A stretch of DNA of 64,000 nt from Pantoea sp. Ap-967 (GTDB lineage: Bacteria; Pseudomonadota; Gammaproteobacteria; Pseudomonadales; Pseudomonadaceae), in NCBI RefSeq assembly GCF_011752565.1, contig NZ_VWXK01000013.1:1-64000 (forward strand). Reading direction: 5' to 3'. Positions 1 to 8,767 of this stretch are shown in pieces. The notes under the pieces were generated by a model. That model searched no databases. It was not told the origin of the DNA and saw nothing but the letters and a program-made list of their open reading frames with translations. The first letter of the stretch is position 1. Every line of letters starts with the position of its first letter. A program made the translations under genes and the position numbers.

Positions 1-1208
1 AACTGGAAGAACGCAAGGCCGTCCGTGACACTCACGAACGCATCGCCGGCGCCGAGGCGCCCTAGTTCCAAGCGGTTGCCTTCCTCGTCGATGTAGATCC
101 ACAGCTGCCCCCCTTGAGGATGTGGGACCCGGACCAGTTCCACCTCGTAGGGGACACTCCAGCCCATACCGAAGAGGCCGTCATGGCGTATATCATTGCT
201 GTCGTAACTGCGCGCCCAATCGATTCCAATCAAACCCGGGAGACTGAAGTCAACATCCTCAGGTCCACCGAGCACTTTGCTGCCAGTCGACACGATGACG
301 GGATTGCCTACGCAACGCTTGAACAGCGAAAAGGGAAACATGCTCTTCAAGGGACGGGGACGGAACTTTATTCGTCGTGAAATGAGTATCCCTGCAATAA
401 TTCCCGTAAACATTGCAATCTTGCTTTTGCCATTGCGAATGTCACGAACCGTCGCCGTCCCGCCGCCAATTCGCACATTCGGCGACACTTTCTCATTTAC
501 ATCGATAGTCGCATCACAGGTGGTCTTGTCACCGGATCGCGCTGCAGGCTGACCATTTATGAAAACCTTGTCCGATCCTTGGGCGATATAGTTGTCAGGC
601 AGAGGTGGGTGGCGGCTGCATGAGATCAAATCTTTACTTCGGTCTTGCGCTCCAGGGTTCTTTGGTGTGGAGACGGGCGGGTTGAAGATGTCACGTATCG
701 CCATGCCCAGTCCCAATACCGGCAACAAGTAGGGCGCCGCCGCCATTGCCATGGACCCCACATTTTCCAGGATGGAAGGTTCGGCTTGCTCGCCCTCGGC
801 CGCTCCGCCTCCCGGTGGGCCCGTAATACCCGCTGCGCGGGCGGCAGGCTTGCTGTTGATGAACACGTTGCCTGACCCGCTCTCAATTTTTCCACAGGGA
901 TCGGGTGCGTCGACACTGTTGCCAAGCGCGTCGCAGAAGCTGGAGATGGCCTCTCCAATGGTCTGATCTTCGCCGACCGAAAGGGTGCTCGTTGCACCCA
1001 CCGCTACGCCGGCGACGGCAGCGATGGCGAAGCCGGCTGCGCCGCCGGTCGCTACGGTACCTACAACGGCCAAACTGATGGCGGCGGCAACGGCAGCAGT
1101 TGCTGCTGCATAGATGGCGGCTTCGGCGATTGCGCTAAGCATTTCGGCGGCAAGCGACGGGTGTAGGATTGCATCGCCCTCACGGGCTGCATGGACGGTT
1201 TGCGCCAT
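1..1208 (-). CDS. Rhs-family T6SS effector with prePAAR and PAAR (partial, runs off left edge)
   Basis: The reading frame is open from an ATG at 1208 through position 1, so about 402 N-terminal residues are visible and the Rhs barrel and C-terminal toxin lie outside. Residues 7-16 read AAREGDAILH, matching the prePAAR motif AARxxDxxxH known from Eag-dependent T6SS effectors. An Ala/Gly-rich hydrophobic stretch (about 30-75) would be the transmembrane region shielded by the chaperone. PAAR-like segments follow, with two NVFIN/KVFIN...PAAR(S) repeats and a VRIGGG turn near residue 260. The start of the Rhs shell (YDSND...GMGWSVPYEV) is seen near the edge. The product should sit on the VgrG tip and carry a toxin to neighbouring cells. 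The eag chaperone gene lies directly upstream in the same orientation. The toxin type cannot be judged from this window. Confidence 0.9.
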   Translation of the reverse strand, partial: MAQTVHAAREGDAILHPSLAAEMLSAIAEAAIYAAATAAVAAAISLAVVGTVATGGAAGFAIAAVAGVAVGATSTLSVGEDQTIGEAISSFCDALGNSVDAPDPCGKIESGSGNVFINSKPAARAAGITGPPGGGAAEGEQAEPSILENVGSMAMAAAPYLLPVLGLGMAIRDIFNPPVSTPKNPGAQDRSKDLISCSRHPPLPDNYIAQGSDKVFINGQPAARSGDKTTCDATIDVNEKVSPNVRIGGGTATVRDIRNGKSKIAMFTGIIAGILISRRIKFRPRPLKSMFPFSLFKRCVGNPVIVSTGSKVLGGPEDVDFSLPGLIGIDWARSYDSNDIRHDGLFGMGWSVPYEVELVRVPHPQGGQLWIYIDEEGNRLELGRLGAGDAFVSVTDGLAFFQ

Positions 1209-1256
1209 AGGTTTCAAGCTCTACGTGGTTAGAAAGGAATTGGGAAGAAGAGGGGC

Positions 1257-1688
1257 TTAGGCAAATCGGAGCTTTTGTTTGATCCCGCGCCAGTGCTCGA
1301 TATCGCTGTCACTCAAGGGGCCGGGCTTGCTGTAGTTGAGCACTAGCAAGCGTTGCTGATAGGGCACCAGGCAGGCTGCTTGGAGTTGGAAGTTGGGCTT
1401 GTCGCCAACCATGAATTGAATGGCCATTTCGCGAGCCTCCACGAACTGCTCTGCGCCTCCCAGTCGCGCGACCTGGGTGGCGGTGATGGTCATTGCCTTC
1501 GATTTTTTGCGAAGTATGTTCAGTTGCTCGTCAATGGCTTCGTCCAAGGTCTGGTTGTGTGTGACTGGGCTGCGGGCCACTACCAATGTCGTTCCTCGGT
1601 TGGCGAAGCGCAGCATGTTCAGTGTCAGGTCTTCGGGGGCTTCTTCGCCCAGATCGAGAAGCACATCGTGAGTCAGGTATTCAGTCAT
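1257..1688 (-). CDS. Eag-type T6SS chaperone (DUF1795/DcrB-like)
   Basis: This 143-residue protein has the DUF1795 fold pattern, with a short beta-rich N-terminus, a RFANRGTTLVVARSPV strand region and a C-terminal helix with DSDIEHWRGIKQKL. Family members (EagT6, EagR) bind the N-terminal transmembrane segments of prePAAR effectors and hold them soluble until they load on VgrG. It sits 48 bases upstream of the Rhs gene, in the same direction, and is probably co-transcribed with it. A purine-rich ribosome site (AAAGGA) precedes the ATG at 1688. The match between an Eag protein and a neighbour carrying prePAAR supports both calls. Confidence 0.85.
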   Translation of the reverse strand: MTEYLTHDVLLDLGEEAPEDLTLNMLRFANRGTTLVVARSPVTHNQTLDEAIDEQLNILRKKSKAMTITATQVARLGGAEQFVEAREMAIQFMVGDKPNFQLQAACLVPYQQRLLVLNYSKPGPLSDSDIEHWRGIKQKLRFA

Positions 1689-1825
1689 GCGCAGGAGTCC
1701 TTTCTGGAGTTTTTGTGGTTATTCGAAATGCCCATCCACGTCGGCCCTTAGCCCGCTGGCGTCGCGGCCGTTCGCAGTGGCGCCCGCTTGCCCACCCTCA
1801 GGGTTAAGATCCAGCTTCGCTGCGG

Positions 1826-4072
1826 GTGTACCCGGAAGCAGGGCTTGCCGGCGACAACATCAAGGTGGCGCGCAGCAAGCGCCAGTTGTTCTGGGTAGGG
1901 TCCGGGGTCGGGGTGTTGGCCTTGTGCGTCACGGTCGCCAGCTGGCAGCGCTACTTCGACATCAATGCTGCCAAGGCGGCCAGCGTGCTGGCCAAGAGCA
2001 GGGAATTCAGCGACCACGAAGTGGACCAACGCCTGGATCCAACCGGGCGCAATTTGCTTGAACCGCTGGACCAGATTCGCGACGCGGTGGCGGTGTTTGG
2101 TGATTACCGAGCAGCCTGGCCCGGGGTTGCCGACCTGGGGCTGTACCAGGGCCGGACTATCGGGCCACGGGTCGACGAGGCCTACCTCAATTTGCTTTCC
2201 AGGCGGTTCTTGCCAGCGCTGGCCAGTGGCGTGGTCGATGCCATGGACGCAGCGCCCCCGGGAAGTGAGCAGCAAATGGCTGCGCTCAGGGTCTATCGGA
2301 TGCTGGAGTATCGTCGCAACCGTCGGCCTGAGTGGGTCGAAGGCTGGATGGCCCACCAGTGGCAACAAAAATTCCCGGGGCAAGGGCAGTTGCAGCGCGA
2401 CCTCATGCAGCACCTGAAGTACGCCTTGGCTTATGCCGATACCGACTTGCCTCAATACAGGCAACGTATCGCCGATGTACAGCAAGCGTTGCGCAAGGTG
2501 CCATTGCCCGAGCGGGTTTATGCAGGCCTCAAACAGCAGGCCGAGGAACAGTTGCGCACGGGCTTGAACCTGCGTCATCAAGTGGGGCCGGCTTTCGATG
2601 TGGTGTATCGCACCTCCTCCGGCAGCGGGCAGGGGGCGGGCAGCGTGATGCTCCCGTCGATGCTCACCGCCAAGGGCTTCAAGGCCTATTTCGAACCGCG
2701 CAGTCAGCACTTCGCCGAGCTGGCCATGATCGATCAGTGGGCACTGGGCGAGCGCGGCCAACTCGATTACTCGGACGCCGACCGGGAGGCGCTGAGCGAG
2801 CGCGTACGCAACCTTTACAGCGCTGACTTCATCGACAGTTGGCGCCATGCCTTGAATGCTTTTTCGGTAGCCGATTTCCGCGACCTGGACCATGGTGTGG
2901 CAATCCTGCAGCAGTTGACTGGGCCAACAGCCCCGCTGCACCGCCTGCTGGAGACGGTGAAAGACAACACATCGCTTTCGGCGCCCGCAGGCACCGACAT
3001 CGTCAACCAGGCCGAAACACTGCGCCCGGCAAACAGCCCGCCAGGGCAGCAGCAGGCGTGGGCCATCCAGCGGGCGTTCGCCGGCTTGAGCGCCATGCTG
3101 CAGGCGGCGGGTGAAAAGCCGAGCTACTACGACGAAACCCTAGCCGCCATTACGGCCGTTCATGATTACGCCAAGGCCGTGCAAGACAGCCCGGACCGAG
3201 GCAGTGCCGCACTCCAGGCTGTTCATCAGCGCTTTTCGATGACCGGGCACGACCCGATCGGCACCTTGCAGCGGGTGGCGAGTGGCTTGCCGGAGCCGAT
3301 CAATCACCAGGTGCGCAAAGTGGCCGAGCAAACCGCCATGGTGCTGAACGTCGAGGCCCTTCGCGAACTGGAGCGGCGCTGGGATGCCGAGGTGTACAGC
3401 TTCTTCCAGCAGCGCCTGGCAGGGCGCTACCCCTTCGTGGTGCGGGCGCCGGATGCCTCACTGGACGATTTCGAAGCCTTCTTTGGGCCCAAGGGGCGGT
3501 TGCAACAGTTTCAGGATCAATACCTGAAGGTTTTCCTGAAGGACAACCTCGAGGCATTGAAGGCGGGCCGCCAGGGTGGTTCGCTGATTCGAGCTGACGT
3601 GATCGAACAGCTGGAGGCGGCCGATCGCATCCGCGAAACCTTCTTCGACCCACGGGGCAACCTCAGCGTGCAGTTCAGCATCGAGCCTTTGGGGCTGAGT
3701 GCCAACCAGCGTACCAGCCTGCTGGATTTGGACGGGCAGCTGATTGCCTATACCCACGGGCCGAGCCAGATCATTGGCGTGATCTGGCCCAATACGCTGG
3801 GGCCGCAGGTGCGCAGCAACCTTACGCTGCTCAAGCAAGCCGGCACCAGCAGCAGCCTTGAGTACCGCGGGCCGTGGTCGATGTTCCGCCTGCTCAGCCG
3901 CGCAGCGCTGAACGGGCGCACGGCGAGCAGTGTTGACGTGAGCTTCCGCACCGGTGATGGCGTGATGCGCTATCGGTTGAATGCTGAAAAGGCGTTCAAC
4001 CCCATCACCCAGCAACCGTTCAAGGGCTTCAAGTTGCCGCGGGGCCTGTTGCAGAGCACGGCGTCCAACTGA
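1826..4072 (+). pseudogene. tssM: 5'-truncated tssM (IcmF), C-terminal two thirds only
   Basis: The 748-codon frame matches TssM from the conserved PEAGLAGDN segment, just before the second transmembrane helix, to the C-terminal domain ending with FKGFKLPRGLLQS. One membrane helix is visible (about residues 20-42). The cytoplasmic IcmF_N/NTPase part, usually some 400-450 residues, is missing: an in-frame TAA sits at 1805-1807, and family similarity starts only about five codons before the GTG at 1826. A normal TssM is about 1150-1270 residues and anchors the T6SS membrane complex with TssJ and TssL, neither of which is nearby. No strong ribosome site precedes the GTG. The gene is probably a remnant left when the eag-rhs cassette was joined here. 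Expression as a short periplasmic-domain protein is possible but unproven. Confidence 0.8.
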
Positions 4073-4094
4073 CTGTTGAGCCCCTGAAGGTACT

Positions 4095-4130
4095 AATACC
4101 CGTGACGGACACCGTTGCGGGTATTTTTTT
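4095..4130 (+). terminator. Rho-independent terminator after tssM remnant
   Basis: The arms AATACCCG (4095-4102) and CGGGTATT (4118-4125) are exact inverted copies and are followed by a T run. The site lies about 20 bases after the tssM stop codon. Confidence 0.85.
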
Positions 4131-4177
4131 GCCTGGAGGATTTGGCGCCGCCCGCGTCAACCCGGCCAGAGCACACC

Positions 4178-4276
4178 GTAGGAGCGAGCAAAGCTCGCGA
4201 TGCAATCTGACGGACGACGCAGGCCTTAAGGGCTCACTCGCGATTGGCAACGCATCGCGAGCTTTGCTCGCTCCTA
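4178..4276. repeat. REP pair (inverted, BIME-like)
   Basis: GTAGGAGCGAGC...CTCGCGA at 4178-4200 is repeated in inverse orientation at about 4252-4276. Each half is itself a short palindrome. This is the typical Pseudomonas REP doublet. Together with the terminator and the candidate operator at 4393, it accounts for the gene-free stretch 4073-4452. Confidence 0.8.
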
Positions 4277-4392
4277 CACAGGTACAGGATTGCAGTACGC
4301 GGCGGCACAGAAAGACCTGCATTTTGAGCGATAACATTCGATAAGCCGTGATTATTAAGCCTTAGATTTCACTTGAAAAAAGCCTTCAACAT

Positions 4393-4426
4393 GGTGAAAA
4401 TTCACCTGTATTTACATATTACGTAA
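4393..4426. promoter_or_regulatory. Inverted repeats upstream of KfrA-like gene
   Basis: GGTGAA-AA-TTCACC (4393-4406) and the 8-bp palindrome TTACGTAA (4419-4426) lie in an AT-rich stretch 27-60 bases before the start codon. Plasmid KfrA proteins repress their own promoter by binding palindromes of this kind. That role here is inferred. Confidence 0.4.
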
Positions 4427-4452
4427 CACAATACGAAATCGTAGGAGCAAAC

Positions 4453-5427
4453 ATGGCCCGGGGCGGTATCAACAAGGCGGTAGTGCAGCAGGCGCGGCAG
4501 GTGCTGATCGCCCGGGGTGAATACCCCAGCATCGATGCGGTACGTATCGAGTTGGGCAACACAGGTTCGAAAACCACCATTCACCGCTACCTGAAAGAGC
4601 TTGAAGGCGTAAAACCCGCGGCGTTACAGGGGCAGGCGGCCTTGAGCGAGCCCCTGAGCAAACTGGTGGCGCAACTGGCGGCGCAGGTACAGGAAGAGGC
4701 GGATGCGCAGGTTCTGGCGGCTGAAGCGGCGTTCAGCGAGGAACGCGAACAGTTGCAGGCGCAATTGCAGGTGGCCCAGCAGGCACTGGCGGCCGCCCAC
4801 CAGCAACAGCAGATTCAAGCAGCCGCGCTGGCCGCTGAGTCGGAACGCCTGACTACCACGCAAAACACTCTGCAGGCCGAGCAGTTGCGCAGTGCAAGCC
4901 TCAACCAGTCACTCGGTGAATTGCAGCTGCGCCTGGCCGACAAGGACGAGCAGGTCAAATCGCTGGAAGACAAACACAGGCACGCCCGGGATGCGCTGGA
5001 GCATTACCGCACCGCCAGCCGCGAACAGCGCGAGCAGGAGCAGCGCCGCCACGAGGCGCAACTGCAGCAACTGCAGGTGGAACTGCGTCAGCTGCAGCAG
5101 GGCATGATCGTCAAGCAGGATGAACTCACGCGCCTGCACCGCGACAACGAACGCCTGCTTGGTGAGCACCGCCAGGCCACCAGCGAATGCAAGGTCCAGA
5201 ATGAACTGCTGGAGCAGCGCGATGCGCAGATTCAAGGCTTGCGTACCATCCTTGCCCAGGCGCAGGGCGCCAGTGACGAGATGCGCAGGCAGTTGCAGGG
5301 GCTGGAGCAAGCCCTGGAAGACAAGCGAGCGCTGTATGGTGAGCAAGGCCGACAGTTGCAGCACTTGCAAGAAGAACTGCTCAAGCGTGATGAGGCCTTG
5401 AAGGCGTATAGGGACGCCGAACGATAG
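4453..5427 (+). CDS. KfrA-like DNA-binding coiled-coil protein
   Basis: This is a 324-residue protein. Residues 1-60 resemble the KfrA N-terminal DNA-binding domain, with INKAVVQQARQVL, an SIDAVRIELG helix and a GSKTTIHRYLKEL recognition helix. The rest (about 85-320) is a long Gln/Glu/Arg-rich coiled coil with heptad spacing. KfrA is best known from broad-host-range plasmids, where it is an autoregulated, alpha-helical accessory to partitioning. Chromosomal homologues occur in pseudomonads and their role is unclear. The ribosome site GTAGGAG is well placed before the ATG. A diguanylate cyclase gene follows after 68 bases in the same direction. No ParA/ParB gene is nearby. Confidence 0.8.
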   Translation: MARGGINKAVVQQARQVLIARGEYPSIDAVRIELGNTGSKTTIHRYLKELEGVKPAALQGQAALSEPLSKLVAQLAAQVQEEADAQVLAAEAAFSEEREQLQAQLQVAQQALAAAHQQQQIQAAALAAESERLTTTQNTLQAEQLRSASLNQSLGELQLRLADKDEQVKSLEDKHRHARDALEHYRTASREQREQEQRRHEAQLQQLQVELRQLQQGMIVKQDELTRLHRDNERLLGEHRQATSECKVQNELLEQRDAQIQGLRTILAQAQGASDEMRRQLQGLEQALEDKRALYGEQGRQLQHLQEELLKRDEALKAYRDAER

Positions 5428-5495
5428 AGGCGTGTTCCGGCCGCACCGCTGGGCTATAGTCATAGGCGGCGCACGCTCCAGGGGCAGGGAATTGC

Positions 5496-7061
5496 ATGGG
5501 TACGGCCAGAAAACAGGACGAAGATGGGCTGTACGCAATCACCGGTGAAGCACGCGCGGTGGCGTTGTTCCGATTGGTGCTGGCTTTCATGGCGGTGGTC
5601 ATGCTGGCGTTCGTGCTGGTGGAGGGCTGGCGTATCTGGCGCGACTATCGGCACGCCTACAGCAATGCCGAAAACATGGTCACCAACCTGGCCAGGGCCA
5701 TCGGCCAACACGCCGAGGATGCCATCCGCCAGGTGAACGCCATTACCGCCGCACTCGCTGAGCGCCTTGAAGGCGATGGCTTCGACCACCTCGACCGGCC
5801 ACGGCTGCAGGCCTTGCTGGCCCAGCAGAAGCAGATCATGCCGCAATTGCACGGCTTGTTCGTGTACGGCCCGGACGGAAGCTGGATCGTCACCGACCAG
5901 GCCAGCATCCCGCCCGATGCGAACAACGCCGACCGCGACTATTTTGCCTATCACCGTACCCACACCGAGCGCGCCGTGCGCATCGGTACGGTGGTGCGTA
6001 GCCGCTCTTCAGGCGACCTGATCATTCCCATCTCGCGGCGGCTGGATAACCCTGACGGCAGTTTTGCCGGGGTTTTGCTGGGCACCATCAAGGTCGACTG
6101 GTTCGTGCGTTATTACGGCGACTTCAAGATCGATGAGCGGGGCGCGTTGGTGCTGGCCATGCGCGACGGCACCATCCTGGTCAGGCGGCCCTTCGTCGAA
6201 CCCGTGATAGGGCGCAGCCTGGCCAACAGCGAAGTGTTCCGTAACCATTTGCCGTTCGCCAGTGAGGGGTTGGCCGAAGCGGTCGCGGTGGTTGATGGCA
6301 CCCCGAGGCTGTATGCCTACCAGGCGCTGTCGACCTACCCCTTGGTGGTGGAGGCGGGGCTGTCGCAGGAATCGATCATCGCGCCCTGGCGGCACGATGT
6401 AATCAAGTCGGTGGCGGTGCTGCTTATATTGCTGGTGGGCCTGGCCGCCTTCGGTTGGGCAGTGCTGCGCCAGTTGCGCGAGCGGATCGCCATCGAGCGC
6501 GCACTGCACCAGGCGCATCAGACGCTCAAGACCTTGGCCCTGACCGACAGCCTCACGGGCCTGGGCAACCGGCGCCGGCTGGACGCGGTGTTCGAGACTG
6601 AACTCAAGCGGGCCCGGCGCCAAGGCTACCCGGTGGCGCTGGTGATGTTCGACCTGGACTATTTCAAGCGTTATAACGACCGCTATGGCCACCCGGCTGG
6701 TGACCAATGCCTGCGACGGTTTGCCGAGGTGCTGCAGCAATCGCTGAAACGCCCGGCTGACCTGGCGGTGCGCTATGGTGGCGAGGAGTTCACCTTGTTG
6801 CTGCCCGGCACCCACCTGCAAGGCGCCGAGCAGATGGTCGAAGAAATCCTGCTACTGCTGCGCCGGCAGATGATGGCGCACGCCGACAGTCCCTTGGGCC
6901 GGGTAACGGCCAGCGCGGGGATCGCGGTTGGCCATCCTGCGCGTGATGCGAGCACGTCGGAGAGCCTGATGGCGGCGGCAGACGGCGCGCTTTACGAGGC
7001 CAAGCGGCTAGGGCGGGATGGGTATACGGTGGCGGCGCCCCTGCTGGCAATCACAGGGTAA
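5496..7061 (+). CDS. Membrane diguanylate cyclase with periplasmic sensor domain
   Basis: The 521-residue protein has a transmembrane helix at about 24-46, a periplasmic region of roughly 250 residues that looks like a PDC/dCache sensor (FVYGPDGSWIVTDQ and NADRDYFAYHR are typical), a second helix near 305-327, a short linker helix and a C-terminal GGEEF domain. The active-site motif RYGGEEF is intact, so cyclic di-GMP synthesis is expected. An inhibitory site RPAD (RxxD) lies exactly five residues before GGEEF, implying product feedback. No EAL domain is present. The ATG at 5496 has a GGGCAGGG purine stretch upstream. The ligand is unknown. Confidence 0.88.
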   Translation: MGTARKQDEDGLYAITGEARAVALFRLVLAFMAVVMLAFVLVEGWRIWRDYRHAYSNAENMVTNLARAIGQHAEDAIRQVNAITAALAERLEGDGFDHLDRPRLQALLAQQKQIMPQLHGLFVYGPDGSWIVTDQASIPPDANNADRDYFAYHRTHTERAVRIGTVVRSRSSGDLIIPISRRLDNPDGSFAGVLLGTIKVDWFVRYYGDFKIDERGALVLAMRDGTILVRRPFVEPVIGRSLANSEVFRNHLPFASEGLAEAVAVVDGTPRLYAYQALSTYPLVVEAGLSQESIIAPWRHDVIKSVAVLLILLVGLAAFGWAVLRQLRERIAIERALHQAHQTLKTLALTDSLTGLGNRRRLDAVFETELKRARRQGYPVALVMFDLDYFKRYNDRYGHPAGDQCLRRFAEVLQQSLKRPADLAVRYGGEEFTLLLPGTHLQGAEQMVEEILLLLRRQMMAHADSPLGRVTASAGIAVGHPARDASTSESLMAAADGALYEAKRLGRDGYTVAAPLLAITG

Positions 7062-7111
7062 TTGTGTCGCTGTCGCGCAGGGAACAGTGCCAGCAGCCGC
7101 GCCGCAACCCT

Positions 7112-7160
7112 CTGTAGGAGCGGGCTTGCCCCGCGAACACCGGCGCCGCCGGTGCCATGC
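7112..7160. repeat. REP element (single)
   Basis: TGTAGGAGCGGGCTTGCCC followed by CGCGAACACCGGCGC and an internal GGCGCCGCCGGTGCC palindrome is the common P. putida REP form. It lies between the cyclase gene and the dksA2-like gene. Confidence 0.7.
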
Positions 7161-7246
7161 CCCGCGGGACATGCAACCTCCTACTTGCAATGATTGGGTT
7201 ATAACGTAACACTCAGAGCTCCCGCGTTCACCCGAGCCGCCATGCC

Positions 7247-7654
7247 ATGACCGAAGAAGAACTGCTCCGCCAGGCCCCCGCAGCCTACATGAACGAAGTC
7301 CAGCAGCAATTCTTCCGCAGCTTGCTGCTAGGCCAGCGCGTCGACTTGCAGCAGCGTATCGAGCAGGAATTCCGCGCCTTGCGCGAACAAGAGGTGCACA
7401 GCGACCCTGCTGATATCGGCAGCGCGGAAGAGGAACGGCAGTGGCAGCTGCGCTCGCTGGAGCGGGAAAAGAAACTTCTGGACAAGATTGACCAGGCGCT
7501 GGAGCGCCTGGCCCGCGGTGACTACGGCTGGTGCGAGGAAACCGGCGAGCCCATTGGCTTGCGCCGCTTGCTGCTACGGCCCACGGCCACCCTGTGCATC
7601 GAGGCCAAGGAGCGCCAAGAGCAAAAGGAACGCCATCTGCGCGACGAGCGTTAA
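7247..7654 (+). CDS. dksA2: DksA2-type (zinc-independent) RNA polymerase regulator
   Basis: This 135-residue protein has the DksA plan: an N-terminal helix, a long coiled coil (about 20-95) with DPADIGSAEEER at the tip, and a C-terminal globular region. In place of the four zinc cysteines it has C-x2-T, a gap of 17 residues, then C-x2-A (WCEET...LCIEA). That is the signature of the P. aeruginosa paralogue DksA2, which works without zinc and substitutes for DksA under zinc starvation together with ppGpp. No Zur-like box was recognised upstream. Its stop codon overlaps the convergent mgtC gene by four bases. Confidence 0.85.
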   Translation: MTEEELLRQAPAAYMNEVQQQFFRSLLLGQRVDLQQRIEQEFRALREQEVHSDPADIGSAEEERQWQLRSLEREKKLLDKIDQALERLARGDYGWCEETGEPIGLRRLLLRPTATLCIEAKERQEQKERHLRDER

Positions 7655-8364
7655 TCCGCCGGCAGCCCCTGCGGCTGCAACTGCCAGCGCACCGAGCTGA
7701 CCCCTTTTTCCAGGCTCACGCGGCTCACCAGGCGTTCCAGCTGGGCCGGCGCCTTGGGCGTGCCAAGCAGTTCGGCACGCACTTCCAGGCGCGCTGGGTT
7801 GGCCAAATCCTCGCTTTGTAGCGATTGCAGGCGCAGTTCCGGGTCATTCAGGCTGTGCAGCATCAAGCTGCGCACCTGAATTTCATCCTCGGCACGGCAA
7901 ACAATGCGCACCTCGAAATGTTGCTCCACCTCAGTGGCCGGCAGTACTTCCTGGCGGTCGAGCCGCTGGGCGATATCGCGCAGCAGAATGTTGGCGCATA
8001 ACACCACCAGGCTGCCAAGTGCTGCCTCCAGCAGCAATCCAAGGCTGCACAGCACGCCCACTGCAGCGGTGCACCAGAGGGTGGCGGCGGTGTTCAGGCC
8101 ACGCACATTCAGGCCATCACGCATGATCACACCCCCTCCCAGAAAACCGATGCCCGACACCACGTAGGCGGCAATGCGCGAGGCATCAGTGGGGGCCATG
8201 CCTGGCACTGCCTGGGTCATCAGCACGAACAGGCAGGCACCCGTGCTGACCAAGGCATTGGTGCGCAAGCCGGTCAGGCGCTGACGCAGTTGGCGCTCGG
8301 CGCCGATCATGGCGCCCAGCAGCAGGGCGATGCTGACGCGCAGCAGAAAGACTTTCCAATCCAT
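7651..8364 (-). CDS. mgtC: MgtC/SapB family membrane protein
   Basis: The 237-residue protein has four to five N-terminal membrane segments with the MgtC hallmarks GAMIGAERQ (about 17-25), GLRTNALVS and GIGFLGGGVIMRDG, and a soluble C-terminal ACT-like domain (about 155-235). MgtC proteins act at the inner membrane in growth at low magnesium and in inhibition of the F-type ATP synthase in pathogens. The role in a soil pseudomonad is less clear. The gene ends inside the last codon of the convergent dksA2 gene. A 403-base gene-free region lies upstream. Confidence 0.88.
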   Translation of the reverse strand: MDWKVFLLRVSIALLLGAMIGAERQLRQRLTGLRTNALVSTGACLFVLMTQAVPGMAPTDASRIAAYVVSGIGFLGGGVIMRDGLNVRGLNTAATLWCTAAVGVLCSLGLLLEAALGSLVVLCANILLRDIAQRLDRQEVLPATEVEQHFEVRIVCRAEDEIQVRSLMLHSLNDPELRLQSLQSEDLANPARLEVRAELLGTPKAPAQLERLVSRVSLEKGVSSVRWQLQPQGLPAD

Positions 8365-8767
8365 AGCGTACCTCTTCCACGGGCACAGGCCCGCATGATC
8401 GCCACATCAGGTGGCGCGGTTGAAAAACCAGAAAATGCGCAGGACCACGGAGGGAAGGAGGGAGGCAGCCTACCTGGGCTACCAGATTCACCGTCTTGCC
8501 AATGGCGAGACAGTGGCAGGGGCTGCCGGACTAGCTCGCCGAGTGGGCCTGTCGCAAGCGACTGGGGCTACTGTCCAATGCAGGACTCCTGTAAAGGGTT
8601 GCGAAGTTGCGCCGCGGACGTTACGCCCGCACAGGAGCGGGGTCAAGGGTGAAAGCATGACAAGGGATTCATGAGGAAATCCCCTACAACCGGTCACGCC
8701 TGCATGGAAATGCCCAGCCAGAATCGTTACCCTTCGCAGCATTCTTTGCCATCCCCGGAACCGTTAC
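8365..8767. other. Gene-free stretch between mgtC and crtZ (possible long mgtC leader)
   Basis: No convincing gene was found in these 403 bases. Read on the mgtC strand there are several GC-rich stem candidates, an AGTAGC element and, further on, GGCAAGAC, with a CAGGTAGGCTGCC segment after it. AGTAGC and GGCAAGAC faintly recall conserved loops of the yybP-ykoY (manganese) riboswitch, but the spacing and flanks do not clearly fit, so no riboswitch is called. Confidence 0.35.

Noticed and set aside
1748..2941. A 397-codon minus-strand frame inside the tssM remnant
   Set aside because: No family pattern, while the plus frame aligns throughout with TssM.
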